Below, piece by piece: positions 34,798 through 44,206 of a stretch of 64,000 nt of DNA. Location of the stretch: contig NZ_AP024469.1 in the NCBI RefSeq assembly GCF_016865365.1, forward strand, positions 2,076,501-2,140,500, read 5' to 3'. Within the stretch, counting starts at the first letter, position 1; each line of letters begins with the position of its first letter. Source of the stretch: Geobacter sp. SVR. Its GTDB lineage: Bacteria; Desulfobacterota; Desulfuromonadia; Geobacterales; Pseudopelobacteraceae. The notes beneath the pieces were generated by a model, which was given only the letters and a program-made list of their open reading frames with translations, did not search any database and was not told the DNA's origin. The translations under genes were made by a program, and so were the position numbers.

Positions 34798-34983
34798 ATG
34801 ACGCACGAGGTATGGTCGATTGTCTGCACGGTCGCTCTGGCAGGCTGGATCGGTTCGGCCCTGGTTCTGGCTTTCAGGGCTTTCCCCGAGAAGGGGCGCT
34901 TGTCGATCCGGTCGGCCGTGAGCTGGGGAACGGTGCTGGTTATCTCCTATGCGCTGTGGGTCGTGGGACTGCTTCAGGCATGA
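34798..34983 (+). CDS. Small two-TM membrane protein (61 aa)
   Basis: A 61-residue protein with two hydrophobic helices (VWSIVCTVALAGWIGSALVL and VSWGTVLVISYALWVVGLL) joined by a basic loop. The ATG is two bases after the glycosyltransferase stop and has AAAGGGT upstream, so the two are cotranscribed. It may help anchor the soluble glycosyltransferase, as small DPM-type subunits do in eukaryotes (speculative). No family recognised. Confidence 0.7.
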   Translation: MTHEVWSIVCTVALAGWIGSALVLAFRAFPEKGRLSIRSAVSWGTVLVISYALWVVGLLQA

Positions 34984-35094
34984 TGCGCCTGGTCATGTGC
35001 ACCAGCCGCCTGATGGCGCGGATCAGTATGTTTTTAAAAAATATTTTTCATTTTTGAAGCGACAGGGATTAAAAAAACCAGTGAAATCAAATGG

Positions 35095-35122
35095 CCACAG
35101 GCATTTTGTCTGTGGTTTTTTA
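35095..35122 (+). terminator. Rho-independent terminator
   Basis: CCACAG / CTGTGG stem (35095-35100, 35110-35115) followed by TTTTTT. It separates the glycosyltransferase unit from the secretion operon. Confidence 0.75.
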
Positions 35123-35160
35123 CTTTGAAAAAAGGATTTCTGTGGTATTAGATAAGGGAT

Positions 35161-36369
35161 ATGGCTCTTTACTCCTGCAAACTTGGTTCCGCTGACGGAA
35201 GAATTATTTACCGGGAACTTGAAGCTTCCGAACCGGGTGCGCTTCAGAAAAGTCTGGAGGAGCAGGGCTTTTTTGTTTTCGAAGTCAAAAAGAAGCCGTT
35301 GCAGTTTCTTTTTGACAAGGGGTTGCGTCGTCGCACGATCGATAACCGTTCCCTGCTTACCTTCAACCAGGAAATGCTGGTTCTGATCAAGGCGGCCATG
35401 CCGATCATGCAGGTTCTGGATACCATTCTGGAGAAGCATGAAGGGGGCAGGCTGTCAGAGGTTCTCCGGCAGGTACGCGAGGATGTAAAGGGTGGCGCGG
35501 CATTGTCAGTGGCCATGGAAAAGCATGGACGTTTCTTCCCGCACCTCTATGTGGCCTCGATCCGTGCCGGAGAGCGCACCGGCGATCTCCCCCGGACTAT
35601 CCGGCGGTATATCCAGTATCTCAAGCGGGTGGAAGCGATCCGCAAGAAGATCGTCTCCGCCCTGTTTTATCCGGTGATCCTGCTGGTCGTTGCCTTCGCT
35701 GCCATAACGCTACTCCTTTTGTACGTCGTGCCCACCTTCAGCCAGGTGTATGCGGAATCCGGCTCGCAGCTGCCGCTTCCCACGCAGATGCTGATCGATT
35801 TTACCACGTTTCTGAGGCGTTTTTTCCTGGTGGGTGTCGTTCTGGCCATGGCAGGCGTGGCAGTCTTCCGCTCCTGGAGTTCCACGGAAAAGGGACGGTT
35901 TTTCGTCGACCGCCTGAAGCTGCGCATTCCGCTTCTCGGCGACCTCTACACGAAATATTCGGTAGCCTCGTTTACCCGCACCCTGGCCACGGTTTTGGGC
36001 AGCGGTATTCCCATCATCGAATCCTTGCGGATGTCGCTCGGCACTCTCAACAATGTCTTCATGGAAAGAAAACTCTTCGAGGCGGTCAAGCTGGTTGAGG
36101 CAGGGGGGCGGGTTTCCGCGGCCTTCGAACGGATAGAGATCATGCCGCCGCTCGCACTGCGCATGCTGGGGGTGGGGGAGACGACCGGAGCCCTGGAGGA
36201 GATGCTGGTGGATGTCTCGGACTACCTGGAGGACGAACTGGCGGAGCGGATGAACATTCTGACAACGGCGATCGAGCCGGCGGTCATGCTGGTGATGGGA
36301 CTGGTGATCGGGCTGATCATCATTGCCATGTATCTGCCGATATTCAAGATCGCCGGGACGGTCGGCTAG
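35161..36369 (+). CDS. gspF: Type II secretion/type IV pilus inner-membrane platform protein (GspF/PilC family)
   Basis: A 402-residue platform protein with two T2SSF domains (about 70-190 and 270-395). Three TM helices are visible: KKIVSALFYPVILLVVAF (~160-185), RFFLVGVVLAMAGVAVF (~220-238) and IEPAVMLVMGLVIGLIIIAMYLPIF (~370-395). The family motifs GERTGDLP and GVGETTGALEEML are intact. It couples the ATPase to pseudopilus assembly. First gene of an operon that continues to at least 45181. AAGGG precedes ATG 35161. Confidence 0.95.
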   Translation: MALYSCKLGSADGRIIYRELEASEPGALQKSLEEQGFFVFEVKKKPLQFLFDKGLRRRTIDNRSLLTFNQEMLVLIKAAMPIMQVLDTILEKHEGGRLSEVLRQVREDVKGGAALSVAMEKHGRFFPHLYVASIRAGERTGDLPRTIRRYIQYLKRVEAIRKKIVSALFYPVILLVVAFAAITLLLLYVVPTFSQVYAESGSQLPLPTQMLIDFTTFLRRFFLVGVVLAMAGVAVFRSWSSTEKGRFFVDRLKLRIPLLGDLYTKYSVASFTRTLATVLGSGIPIIESLRMSLGTLNNVFMERKLFEAVKLVEAGGRVSAAFERIEIMPPLALRMLGVGETTGALEEMLVDVSDYLEDELAERMNILTTAIEPAVMLVMGLVIGLIIIAMYLPIFKIAGTVG

Positions 36370-36377
36370 GGAGTGTG

Positions 36378-38096
36378 ATGCAGTCTTTCAGACGCAAAAA
36401 AATCGGAGAAATTCTGGTCGAACGGGGCTATCTGTCCGTTGACCAGCTTCCTCTGGTCGTAGAAAGGCTTTCGACCAGCCGCCAGCGTTTCGGAGAAATC
36501 TGCCTGGCAGAGGGGCTAATCGATGAAGAGGCCCTTGCCCGGTCCCTGGCGGAGCAATTCGGCCTGGAGTACGTCGACCTCGAACACTTCAGGATGGACG
36601 AGAGCCTGCTGAACAGCCTGCCGACCGATGCCATCTACCGTTTCCGCTTCGTACCGCTCGAGATGTCGGACAACACGCTGACCATTGCCGTGTCCGATCC
36701 GACCGACGTGGTCAAGCTGGATGAACTGGAACTGCTGCTGGACCGCTCCCTGCGGATCAGCATCGCCACCGAATCGGCCATTGCCGCCGTGGTAAAATCG
36801 GGCGAAGGGGCCCGCCGGGTGCTGCGCGAGGTTTCGGAAGACTTCATGCTGCAGTTGGTAAAGGAAACCGAGCGGGGCGAAGAGATCCTCTCGGTCGAAA
36901 GCATTTCCGACGACACCAGTCCGATCATCAAGCTGATCAACACCACCATCCTCGATTCCCTGAATCGCCGCGCCAGCGATATCCACATCGAAACCGGCCA
37001 TGACGGCGTTGAAATCAAGTACAGGATCGACGGCGTCCTGTATCGGGCCAACGAGCCGATCGACCTGCATTTCCAGGCCCCGATCATATCGCGCCTCAAG
37101 GTCATGAGCGAGCTGGACATTTCCGAACGGCGCATCCCGCAGGACGGCCGCTTCAAGGTCCGTTTCGGTGCGAAGTCCATCGATTTCCGCGTTTCGATCA
37201 TGCCGAGCGCCCTGGGCGAGGACGCCGTTATCCGTATCCTCGACAAGGAAAGCATTGCCAGCGACCTGAAGGGGCTGTCGCTTGAGAACCTCGGTATCAG
37301 CGAGCGGGAGATCAAGCGGCTTCGCAAGAAGATCCGCGAGCCGTACGGCATGGTGCTGGTTACCGGGCCGACCGGCTCCGGCAAGACCACTACCCTGTAC
37401 GCCGCCCTGACCGAGATCCATACCGGCGAGGACAAGATCATCACCATCGAGGACCCGGTCGAGTACATGCTGCGCGGCGTGCTGCAGATCCCGGTCAACG
37501 AGAAAAAGGGACTCACCTTTGCAAAGGGGCTGCGCTCCATCCTGCGCCACGACCCGGACAAGATCATGGTCGGCGAGATACGCGACTCCGAGACCGCCCA
37601 GATCGCCGTCCAGTCCGCATTGACCGGGCATCTGGTCTTTACCACCGTGCATGCCAACAACGTCTTCGATGTGATCGGGCGCTTCATCCACATGGGCATC
37701 GACCCCTACAATTTCGTTTCCAGCCTGAATTGCGTGATGGCCCAGCGGCTCGTGCGCCGGGTCTGCCGCAAGTGCCGCCGCGCTGTGACCTACACCGACG
37801 AACAGTTCCGCGAGGCCGGAGTGGACCCTGAAATCGTGCGGGATGCCACCATCTACGAGGCCCGCGGCTGCGAGGAGTGCAACGGGACCGGGTACCGCGG
37901 GCGGTCGGCCATCGTGGAGCTTCTGGACCTGAACGACCATATCCGCGACCTGATCATCAGCAAGGTTCCGGCGACCCAGCTCAAGAAAGCGGCCCGCGAC
38001 ACGGGAGTCGTGTTTCTAAGGGATTCGGCGGTGGAAAAACTGATCGCGGGAGACACCACTCTCAAGGAGATCAATCGCGTCACGTTCGTCGAGTGA
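36378..38096 (+). CDS. gspE: Type II secretion assembly ATPase (GspE/PulE family)
   Basis: A 572-residue hexameric ATPase. The N-terminal MshEN/GspE_N domain lies about 5-150. The catalytic part has Walker A GPTGSGKTT (~330), the Asp box TIEDPVEYM, Walker B IMVGEIRDSET (~397) and the His box LTGHLVFTTVHAN. The zinc-binding tetra-Cys module (CRKCRRA about 460, CEECNGTGYRGR about 500) is present. ATG 36378 directly follows a GTG at 36375; GGGAG is just upstream, and either codon may be used. It powers pseudopilus extension in the adjacent system. Confidence 0.96.
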   Translation: MQSFRRKKIGEILVERGYLSVDQLPLVVERLSTSRQRFGEICLAEGLIDEEALARSLAEQFGLEYVDLEHFRMDESLLNSLPTDAIYRFRFVPLEMSDNTLTIAVSDPTDVVKLDELELLLDRSLRISIATESAIAAVVKSGEGARRVLREVSEDFMLQLVKETERGEEILSVESISDDTSPIIKLINTTILDSLNRRASDIHIETGHDGVEIKYRIDGVLYRANEPIDLHFQAPIISRLKVMSELDISERRIPQDGRFKVRFGAKSIDFRVSIMPSALGEDAVIRILDKESIASDLKGLSLENLGISEREIKRLRKKIREPYGMVLVTGPTGSGKTTTLYAALTEIHTGEDKIITIEDPVEYMLRGVLQIPVNEKKGLTFAKGLRSILRHDPDKIMVGEIRDSETAQIAVQSALTGHLVFTTVHANNVFDVIGRFIHMGIDPYNFVSSLNCVMAQRLVRRVCRKCRRAVTYTDEQFREAGVDPEIVRDATIYEARGCEECNGTGYRGRSAIVELLDLNDHIRDLIISKVPATQLKKAARDTGVVFLRDSAVEKLIAGDTTLKEINRVTFVE

Positions 38097-38112
38097 CGGG
38101 AATGGACCGGAC

Positions 38113-39039
38113 ATGCTGTTTTCCAGGAAAGCGCTAGGAGTAGAGGTCGGTCCCGCCGGCGTCGTTTTCGCCCTGCTCGGGGGCAGAGCGGATGCTCCGC
38201 GTCTGGAGCGCGTGGCATCCCGCCCGCTGATGCCGGGATCAATGCGTACCTCACTGCGCGAACAGAACATACTCGATCCTCAGCATTTCGGCGACCGTCT
38301 GCGCGAGGCCCATGCCCTGACGCTTTTTCGCGGGACACGGGTTTCCGTAACCCTGCCCGATGCCGTGGGGCGAATCCTGCTGCTGGATGTGGAGGGGCGC
38401 TTCAAAAGCCGCAGCGAAGCGCTCGACATCATCCGCTGGAAACTGAAGAAGCAGATCCCGTTCGATGTGGCCGAGGCCCATCTGGATTACCAGTTGCTCC
38501 GGACGCGGGACAATGGCGACATGGCCCTGCTGGTGACACTGGTTTCCCGCACCGTCATCGGCCAGTACGAAGACATGTTCACTTCGGCCGGCTTCAGCCC
38601 GGCCAGCATCGAACTCAATATCTTCAGCATCTGCCGCGCGTTCGAATCGCGGCTGGCGCTGGCCGAGGACGTTGCCCTGATTTCCTTCTACGATGCCATC
38701 CTCGGCATTGTCGTCTTTAACGGCGGCATCCCCGAATTCGTGAGGATCAAGGAACTGCCCGGCTCTTCGGCAATCGACAACCGCGCCTACATGGAAATCA
38801 ACAATTCGCTGCTGGCTTACCGGGAGCGCTTCCCGGAACGGATCGTGCCCAAGGTCTACTGCCTGGCCGCACCCGCGGTGGCGAGCGAGTTCTGCGGCAT
38901 GGCCTCCGAGGCGGCCGGAGTGGAGACGAACCTGCTGGAAGCCAAAGCTATCGTGAAACCGTCCGACTCCGCCCCTGCCGATCAGGCAGCGCTCTTCCCC
39001 TACACTGCAGCCATCGGCGCCGCCATGAGGAGCCTGTGA
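38113..39039 (+). CDS. PilM/GspL-like actin-fold assembly protein
   Basis: A 308-residue cytoplasmic protein with the divergent ASKHA fold of PilM and the N-terminal half of GspL: LGVEVGPAGVVFALLGG at the start, VTLPDAVGRILLLDVE, and IIRWKLKKQIPFDVAEAHLDYQLL (the PilM signature around KQIPF). It links the cytoplasmic ATPase to the PilN/PilO-like membrane proteins encoded next. The use of separate PilM and PilN proteins rather than fused GspL makes this a hybrid of type IV pilus and type II secretion designs. Overlaps the next gene (TGATG). Confidence 0.88.
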   Translation: MLFSRKALGVEVGPAGVVFALLGGRADAPRLERVASRPLMPGSMRTSLREQNILDPQHFGDRLREAHALTLFRGTRVSVTLPDAVGRILLLDVEGRFKSRSEALDIIRWKLKKQIPFDVAEAHLDYQLLRTRDNGDMALLVTLVSRTVIGQYEDMFTSAGFSPASIELNIFSICRAFESRLALAEDVALISFYDAILGIVVFNGGIPEFVRIKELPGSSAIDNRAYMEINNSLLAYRERFPERIVPKVYCLAAPAVASEFCGMASEAAGVETNLLEAKAIVKPSDSAPADQAALFPYTAAIGAAMRSL

Positions 39040-39578
39040 TGCGTTTCACCATCAATCTCGCCACCAGGACCTATCTCGACCACCGGCTGGTGAACCGCGT
39101 TTTTGCCCTCCTGATCCTGCTCATGCTGGCATGGATGGCCTGGAACGTCAGCCGTTTCTGGTCGGATATGGGGGAGCTTCAACGGCTCAAGGCCGATGCC
39201 GCTTCCCTGGAAGGGCGCCTGAACAGCCGTCCCACCGGGGTTTCGGAGGGGGATTACAAGAAGCTGCTGGCCAGGATCGGTTTCTACAACGCCATTATCG
39301 AGCGCAAGTCCTATAACTGGCTCGGATTGCTGGAACAGTTGGAAAAGAGTACGCCGGAGGGCATTTCGCTGGCATCGGTCGTGTCGGACACGGGTAACGG
39401 CCAGGTCAAACTCGAGGGGCGGGCGCGGTCCTTTGCCCAGGTGCGCGCCTATCTGGAAAAACTGGAAGATTCAAAGGCATTTACCGATATCATGCTGGTT
39501 TCCCATCACGATCTGTTCCTGGGTGAGAAAACGCGGGGAGTGCAGTTCGCCGTTGACTGCCGGGCGGTGGTGCCATGA
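39039..39578 (+). CDS. PilN/GspL C-terminal-like protein
   Basis: A 179-residue bitopic inner-membrane protein: a short cytoplasmic N-terminus with INLATRTYLD (the PilN peptide that docks in PilM), a TM helix (FALLILLMLAWMAWNVSRFW, about 22-42), a coiled coil, and a periplasmic ferredoxin-like domain. ATG 39039 overlaps the preceding stop by one base. Confidence 0.88.
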   Translation: MRFTINLATRTYLDHRLVNRVFALLILLMLAWMAWNVSRFWSDMGELQRLKADAASLEGRLNSRPTGVSEGDYKKLLARIGFYNAIIERKSYNWLGLLEQLEKSTPEGISLASVVSDTGNGQVKLEGRARSFAQVRAYLEKLEDSKAFTDIMLVSHHDLFLGEKTRGVQFAVDCRAVVP

Positions 39579-40120
39579 TCGGGGTGCTTCAGGAGATATA
39601 CCGCCTGAAAAAGCGGCTGGTGCTGGTTGTCGGGCTGCTGGCGATCCTGAATGTCGCCCTGGCGTGCGCCGTCGGTTACTACACCTCGCCAGCCGTCGTG
39701 GAGGCGCAGGCCCGTTGGAACGACCTGCGGCGCAAGGTGGCACTCACCGGCCGCGGCGATGTGGATGCCATTTATCGCCAAGGCAAGACCGATCTGGAGA
39801 CGCTCAAAGGGCGGATACCGCTCAAGCGGGAGTTCCCCCGAGTGCTGGGCGATATCCTGGAGGCAGCTTCTGCCAGCGGCGTGACCACCGCAAATGTCTC
39901 TTACAAGCCGCAAACGGTCAAAGACGAGCGTCTGCTGGCATATGGAATCACCATGAATGTGGGCGGAAGCTACGCCGCCCTCAAGAGTTTCATCGCTGAC
40001 CTGCTGAAAAATCGCGAGCTGGTCGTGGTTGACGGGCTGAGCCTCGTCAATGCCGATCCTTACCAGGAATCGGTGACCATGAACCTGCACGTGACGGTCT
40101 ACCTGCGGGAGGGTGCATGA
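39575..40120 (+). CDS. PilO/GspM-like protein
   Basis: A 181-residue bitopic inner-membrane protein with one TM helix (LVLVVGLLAILNVALACAVGYY, about 13-36), a coiled coil and a periplasmic ferredoxin-like fold, as expected for the PilO/GspM partner of the preceding PilN-like protein. The start overlaps that gene's stop (ATGA). Confidence 0.85.
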   Translation: MIGVLQEIYRLKKRLVLVVGLLAILNVALACAVGYYTSPAVVEAQARWNDLRRKVALTGRGDVDAIYRQGKTDLETLKGRIPLKREFPRVLGDILEAASASGVTTANVSYKPQTVKDERLLAYGITMNVGGSYAALKSFIADLLKNRELVVVDGLSLVNADPYQESVTMNLHVTVYLREGA

Positions 40121-40740
40121 ACCGGCAGAGACTGCTCCTCCTGATCCTCGTGATCCTGTTTGTACTGAGCGCGATCTGGAGTTACCTGAAATGGCCGCGC
40201 CAGCGGAGTGTGCCCCAAAGCACGCCGGGGCAGGCGGAAAGCTCCAGGGAGAAGGGCAGGGCTGCGACGCCTGCAGCGCCCGCTGCGCAGAAAGGTGGTG
40301 GCACGGCGCTGCGGCTGGACCTGCTCGACCGCGAGCAGCCTGCCTTCAAGGGATATCGCCGCAATATCTTCAACCCGGTGTTTAGCGACGAGGCCAAGAT
40401 CGCCCGGCAGAGGGCAGCTGCCCCGAAGCCGGTAACGCCTCCCCCCCCGGTCCCGAAGCCGGCGCCGGTGCCTGTCCCGCCACCGGTCATGCCGGAGCCA
40501 CCCCGGCGCGAACTGGCGCGCTTCACCTTTCTCGGATTCCTGAAGAAGGACGGACACCGGACGATCTTTCTGACAAAGGATGGCGAGATCGTCCTGGTCA
40601 GGAAGGGGGACCGGTTTGCCGGGCGCTACCAAGCCACCTCCATCACCGACCAGGCCCTGACGATCACGGTGACCGATACGGGGGAAGAGATCGTCATCCC
40701 CTTGATCGAGAACAGGCAGTTACTCACAGCGGTAAAATAA
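40117..40740 (+). CDS. PilP/GspC-like periplasmic linker protein
   Basis: A 207-residue protein with an N-terminal TM helix (LLLLILVILFVLSAIWSYL), a low-complexity Pro-rich spacer (about 105-130, PPPPVPKPAPVPVPPP) and a C-terminal homology-region-like beta domain (FTFLGFLKKDGHRTIFLTKD and on) as in PilP or GspC. It would connect the PilNO-like platform to the secretin encoded next. The start overlaps the upstream stop by four bases. There is no PDZ domain. Confidence 0.82.
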   Translation: MNRQRLLLLILVILFVLSAIWSYLKWPRQRSVPQSTPGQAESSREKGRAATPAAPAAQKGGGTALRLDLLDREQPAFKGYRRNIFNPVFSDEAKIARQRAAAPKPVTPPPPVPKPAPVPVPPPVMPEPPRRELARFTFLGFLKKDGHRTIFLTKDGEIVLVRKGDRFAGRYQATSITDQALTITVTDTGEEIVIPLIENRQLLTAVK

Positions 40741-40779
40741 GCAGCTTCAGCGATCATGTTACGGAGGAGAACGCCCCCG

Positions 40780-43344
40780 ATGCGCTACCCGACATATCTC
40801 ACCCTCTTCAGTCTGTTTGCCGCCGTTCTTCTGGTGTCCGGCTGCTCCGGCGCCAGCCGGTCATTCAGCAAAGGCGAAGCGTTCGAGGCGGAAGGCAGGT
40901 ACGAAGAGGCCATGTACAGTTATGCCGATGCCTTTATGAAGGACCCGGAAGGGGGCGTATATCGGCTTCGATTCCTCAATGCCAGGGAAAGGGCTGCTGA
41001 TCAGCACTTCAAGCAGGGCAATGAGTTTCTGTCCGGAGAAAATTACGCGGCAGCGGCGGCCGAGTTCCAGGCTGCACAGGGCCTCGATCCTACCCAGGCG
41101 CGCTACAAACAGCAGGCCGATGCAGCCCTGCGCCTGAAGGATGCCCAGGCAGCGTACCAGGAGGGGCTCGAATTCGAGAAGGGCAACAAACTGAAGGATG
41201 CCAACCGCTTGTTCAAGCATGCCATCGAACTGAACCCCGACAACCGGAATTACCAGGCTGCGCTTGCCCGGGTGCAGAGCCAGCGCAAGAGCAAGCTGGA
41301 AGGATTCGAGCTTAACGTGAAATCCGGCAAGCCGATCACTCTGAAGTTCAAGGATGCCAAGCTCAAGGATGTGTTCGCCATCATCACCCAGTTGTCCGGG
41401 ATCAATTTCATCTTTGACGAGGCCATCAAGGATCAGCCGGTCACGATCTACCTGGAAAACGGCAGTTTCCAGCAGGCCCTGGACATGCTGACCAGCATGT
41501 TCAAGCTGGGGCGCAAGGCTGCCAACGAGAGCACGGTGATCATCTATCCCAATACGCCGGAGAAGAAGAAACAGTACGAAGACATGCTGCTGCGCACCTT
41601 CCATCTCAACTACATGGACGCCAAGAAAGCGGTCAACCTGATCCGGACCATGATCCAGGTGCGCAAGATCTATGTCAACGAGGAGTCCAATTCCATCGTG
41701 GTGCGCGATTCCGCCGACGTGGTCGACGTGGTCGACAAGATCCTCGATGCCAACGACGTGCCGGACCCGGAGGTGGTGTTGGATGTGGAGGTGGTTGAAC
41801 TCAGTGATAAGAATGCCCAGAACGTGGGGCTGCTGCTGAGCAATTACAACGTTCAGATGGCCGGTTTTACTCCGGACGGACAGATGCTGTCCAATTCACT
41901 TTCCACGGCAACCACGACAACCACTGGCACAACCACCACTACCACTCAGGCGGGCCCCAGCAATCTGGTCAAGGCATTCACCCTGAAAGGCTATGGAGGT
42001 TTTGTAACGGTACCGAGCGCCCAGTACAATTTCGGCAAGACCCTGGCCAAGGGGGAGGTGCTCTCGAACCCCAAGATCAGGGTCAAGAACAAGGAGAAGT
42101 CCAAGTTCAACGTCGGCACCCGGGTGCCGATTACCACCACGACCCTCAACGGCACGATCTCGCAGGTCAATGTCCAGTACGTGGACGTGGGGGTCAAGGT
42201 CAATGCCGAGCCGATCATTCAGCTCAACAACGAGGTGGTCATCAAGCTGAGCCTGGAGGTCAGCTCGATCCTTTCCCAAGAGAAAGTGGGGGGGGCGGAC
42301 AGTTCCACCACCGTGGTGACCATCGGCACCAGGAACCTCGATACGGTGCTGAGTCTCAAGGACGGGGAGAGCAGCGTCATCGGCGGCCTGATCCAGAACA
42401 CCAGGAACGACAGCAAGCAGAAGATCTTTCTGTTGGGGGACCTGCCGCTGATCGGTCCGCTGATCTCGAGCAACGATAGCAGCAAGGACAAGACCGAGCT
42501 GGTCTTGGCCATCACGCCGCGCCTGGTGCGGGGGGTGACCGTTCCCAGCAGCAATCTGATGGCGTTCTTCTCCGGCAAGGAGGACGACCCCTCGCTGGTG
42601 AAGCCGTTGGCCTCGTTCGAACAGGAGCCGGTCTTCGAACCATCCGGAACCAACGGAGCCGGAACGAACGGAGTCGCCCCGGCACCTGCCGGAGCCCAGC
42701 GTCTGCCATCAGCGCCGGTACCGCCTCAGCCGACGCTGCAGCCACAACCGATTCAGCCGACGCAGCCGACACCTTCGGAAATGGCCCCGGCACCATCGGA
42801 AACAACACCGCCACAATCTGCGCCGCAACCGCCGGCACCGGAACAGTCGCCGCAACCGACCTTGCAGCCTTCCTCCCTGGAGCCTGCGGCACCTCAGCCG
42901 GCGGCCGTGCAGCCGGCGAGCGTGCAGCAGCAAAGGGGACTGCTGCAGATCGGCACCCCCTCCCAGGTTGCGGTGGGGCAACAGTTCAGCCTGGACGTAC
43001 GGGTGAGCGAGGTCAGGGATCTGGTCCGGGCTCCCTTTGCGGTGACCTTCGATCCGCTCGCTGTCAAATATGTCTCTGCCGCGGAAGGGAGCTTTCTCAA
43101 ACAGGACGGAAAAGGGACCGTCTTCTCCGGCAAACCTGATCCTACCGGCGGTGCCGTAATGCTGAGCGTGATGCGCGAAGCCGGCAGCGGCGGGGTGTCC
43201 GGCGCAGGAAGCCTGGTTTCCCTGAGATTCCAGGCCATCAAAGCGGGGACCGCCGGTTTCGGATTCCGCAATGTCGGCTTTACTGGTGCAGACGGCAGCG
43301 TGCTTGCCATCCTGCCATTCAGCACAGCCCTAGAGGTCAGGTAA
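40780..43344 (+). CDS. Outer-membrane secretin with TPR N-terminus and C-terminal cohesin domain
   Basis: An 854-residue GspD/PilQ-family lipoprotein. The lipobox VSGC places the lipidated Cys at 22. TPR-like repeats follow (about 25-165), then an STN/N0 domain (TLKFKDAKLKDVFAIITQLS and on), NolW-like N1 and a Thr-rich insert (TATTTTTGTTTTTT). The secretin core contains VPITTTT and the C-signature VIGGLIQNTRNDSKQKIFLLGDLPLIG. A Pro/Gln-rich linker (about 630-715) leads to a cohesin domain (about 720-854; FAVTFDPLAVKYVSAAEGSFL). ATG 40780 with GGAGGA upstream gives the proper signal; ATG 40756 is less likely. Secretin-cohesin fusions are characteristic of the Geobacter atypical system. Confidence 0.92.
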   Translation: MRYPTYLTLFSLFAAVLLVSGCSGASRSFSKGEAFEAEGRYEEAMYSYADAFMKDPEGGVYRLRFLNARERAADQHFKQGNEFLSGENYAAAAAEFQAAQGLDPTQARYKQQADAALRLKDAQAAYQEGLEFEKGNKLKDANRLFKHAIELNPDNRNYQAALARVQSQRKSKLEGFELNVKSGKPITLKFKDAKLKDVFAIITQLSGINFIFDEAIKDQPVTIYLENGSFQQALDMLTSMFKLGRKAANESTVIIYPNTPEKKKQYEDMLLRTFHLNYMDAKKAVNLIRTMIQVRKIYVNEESNSIVVRDSADVVDVVDKILDANDVPDPEVVLDVEVVELSDKNAQNVGLLLSNYNVQMAGFTPDGQMLSNSLSTATTTTTGTTTTTTQAGPSNLVKAFTLKGYGGFVTVPSAQYNFGKTLAKGEVLSNPKIRVKNKEKSKFNVGTRVPITTTTLNGTISQVNVQYVDVGVKVNAEPIIQLNNEVVIKLSLEVSSILSQEKVGGADSSTTVVTIGTRNLDTVLSLKDGESSVIGGLIQNTRNDSKQKIFLLGDLPLIGPLISSNDSSKDKTELVLAITPRLVRGVTVPSSNLMAFFSGKEDDPSLVKPLASFEQEPVFEPSGTNGAGTNGVAPAPAGAQRLPSAPVPPQPTLQPQPIQPTQPTPSEMAPAPSETTPPQSAPQPPAPEQSPQPTLQPSSLEPAAPQPAAVQPASVQQQRGLLQIGTPSQVAVGQQFSLDVRVSEVRDLVRAPFAVTFDPLAVKYVSAAEGSFLKQDGKGTVFSGKPDPTGGAVMLSVMREAGSGGVSGAGSLVSLRFQAIKAGTAGFGFRNVGFTGADGSVLAILPFSTALEVR

Positions 43345-43417
43345 TCCGGCATCCGGATCCATGCCCTTACTGTTCGCGGCCCCACGGACTGGCAGGTGTG
43401 CCACGGCGATTTGTCTT

Positions 43418-44152
43418 ATGAAACCACGCTTGAACGAAAAAGGGTTTACCTTCATTGTCGCCATTTTCATGGTGACCATCATGGGGATTCTGTCAGTCTC
43501 CACCGGCAAGTCATGGATGCTGGTCATGAAGCGCGAGCGTGAAAAGGAACTGCTGTTCCGCGGAAGCCAGATCAAGGAAGCCATCGAAAACTGGTATAAT
43601 CCCAAATATATCCCCGGGGGAGGGCCCGGAAGCAAAACAGTCACCGCGTTGACGGATCTGAGAGACCTGATGGGAGGCGGCCAGACCGCCAACAAAAATC
43701 CCTATCTGCCCCATCATTACGCCGGACAGCTGGATGAAAACCGGAGATGCGGTTCCGACTGCCCCAAGCTCTTTATCGAGCAGGACCCCATGACCGGAAA
43801 GAAATGGCTCCTGGTCAGAGATGCCGCCTGTACCAGCGGATATCCGGAAGCCTGCAGGGGGGTACCGGGAGGCGGGATTGTGGGGGTGGCAAGTCCGAGC
43901 GACGACATCCCCATCAGGACGAATTTCAAAGATACTGCCCTCGAGAACCTGGGCATTGCCGGTACCGGCACCACCACTACGGAAACCGCAGGGGGCGTTC
44001 CCACTGCTGCACCGGCAACGTCACCGTCACCGGGAGCAGCAACACAACCCGTAACCGGCGGCACGATCGACAAATACAGCCAGTGGAAGTTCATCGCCGA
44101 CAAGAATAACGATCATGCACAGATTTACCGTGCCTATCACGAAGGGCTGTAA
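43418..44152 (+). CDS. Type II secretion pseudopilin-like protein lacking Glu5
   Basis: A 244-residue protein with a prepilin leader MKPRLNEKG cleaved before FTFIVAIFMV. Position +5 of the mature protein is Ile/Val instead of the nearly invariant Glu, as in GspK-type minor (tip) pseudopilins. The globular part has four Cys in two close pairs (RRCGSDCPK; ACTSGYPEAC), probably disulfides, then a Thr/Pro-rich stretch. ATG 43418 is chosen for the leader; the longer frame from 43361 has no ribosome-binding site. It lies 73 bp after the secretin. Confidence 0.8.
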   Translation: MKPRLNEKGFTFIVAIFMVTIMGILSVSTGKSWMLVMKREREKELLFRGSQIKEAIENWYNPKYIPGGGPGSKTVTALTDLRDLMGGGQTANKNPYLPHHYAGQLDENRRCGSDCPKLFIEQDPMTGKKWLLVRDAACTSGYPEACRGVPGGGIVGVASPSDDIPIRTNFKDTALENLGIAGTGTTTTETAGGVPTAAPATSPSPGAATQPVTGGTIDKYSQWKFIADKNNDHAQIYRAYHEGL

Positions 44153-44206
44153 TATGCCGAACGATTGCGGCGACGCTTTATCAGCAGCGGATTTGAAGGA
44201 ATCAGC

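Noticed and set aside
36516-37940. 474-codon open frame on the minus strand
   Set aside because: Antisense to gspE.
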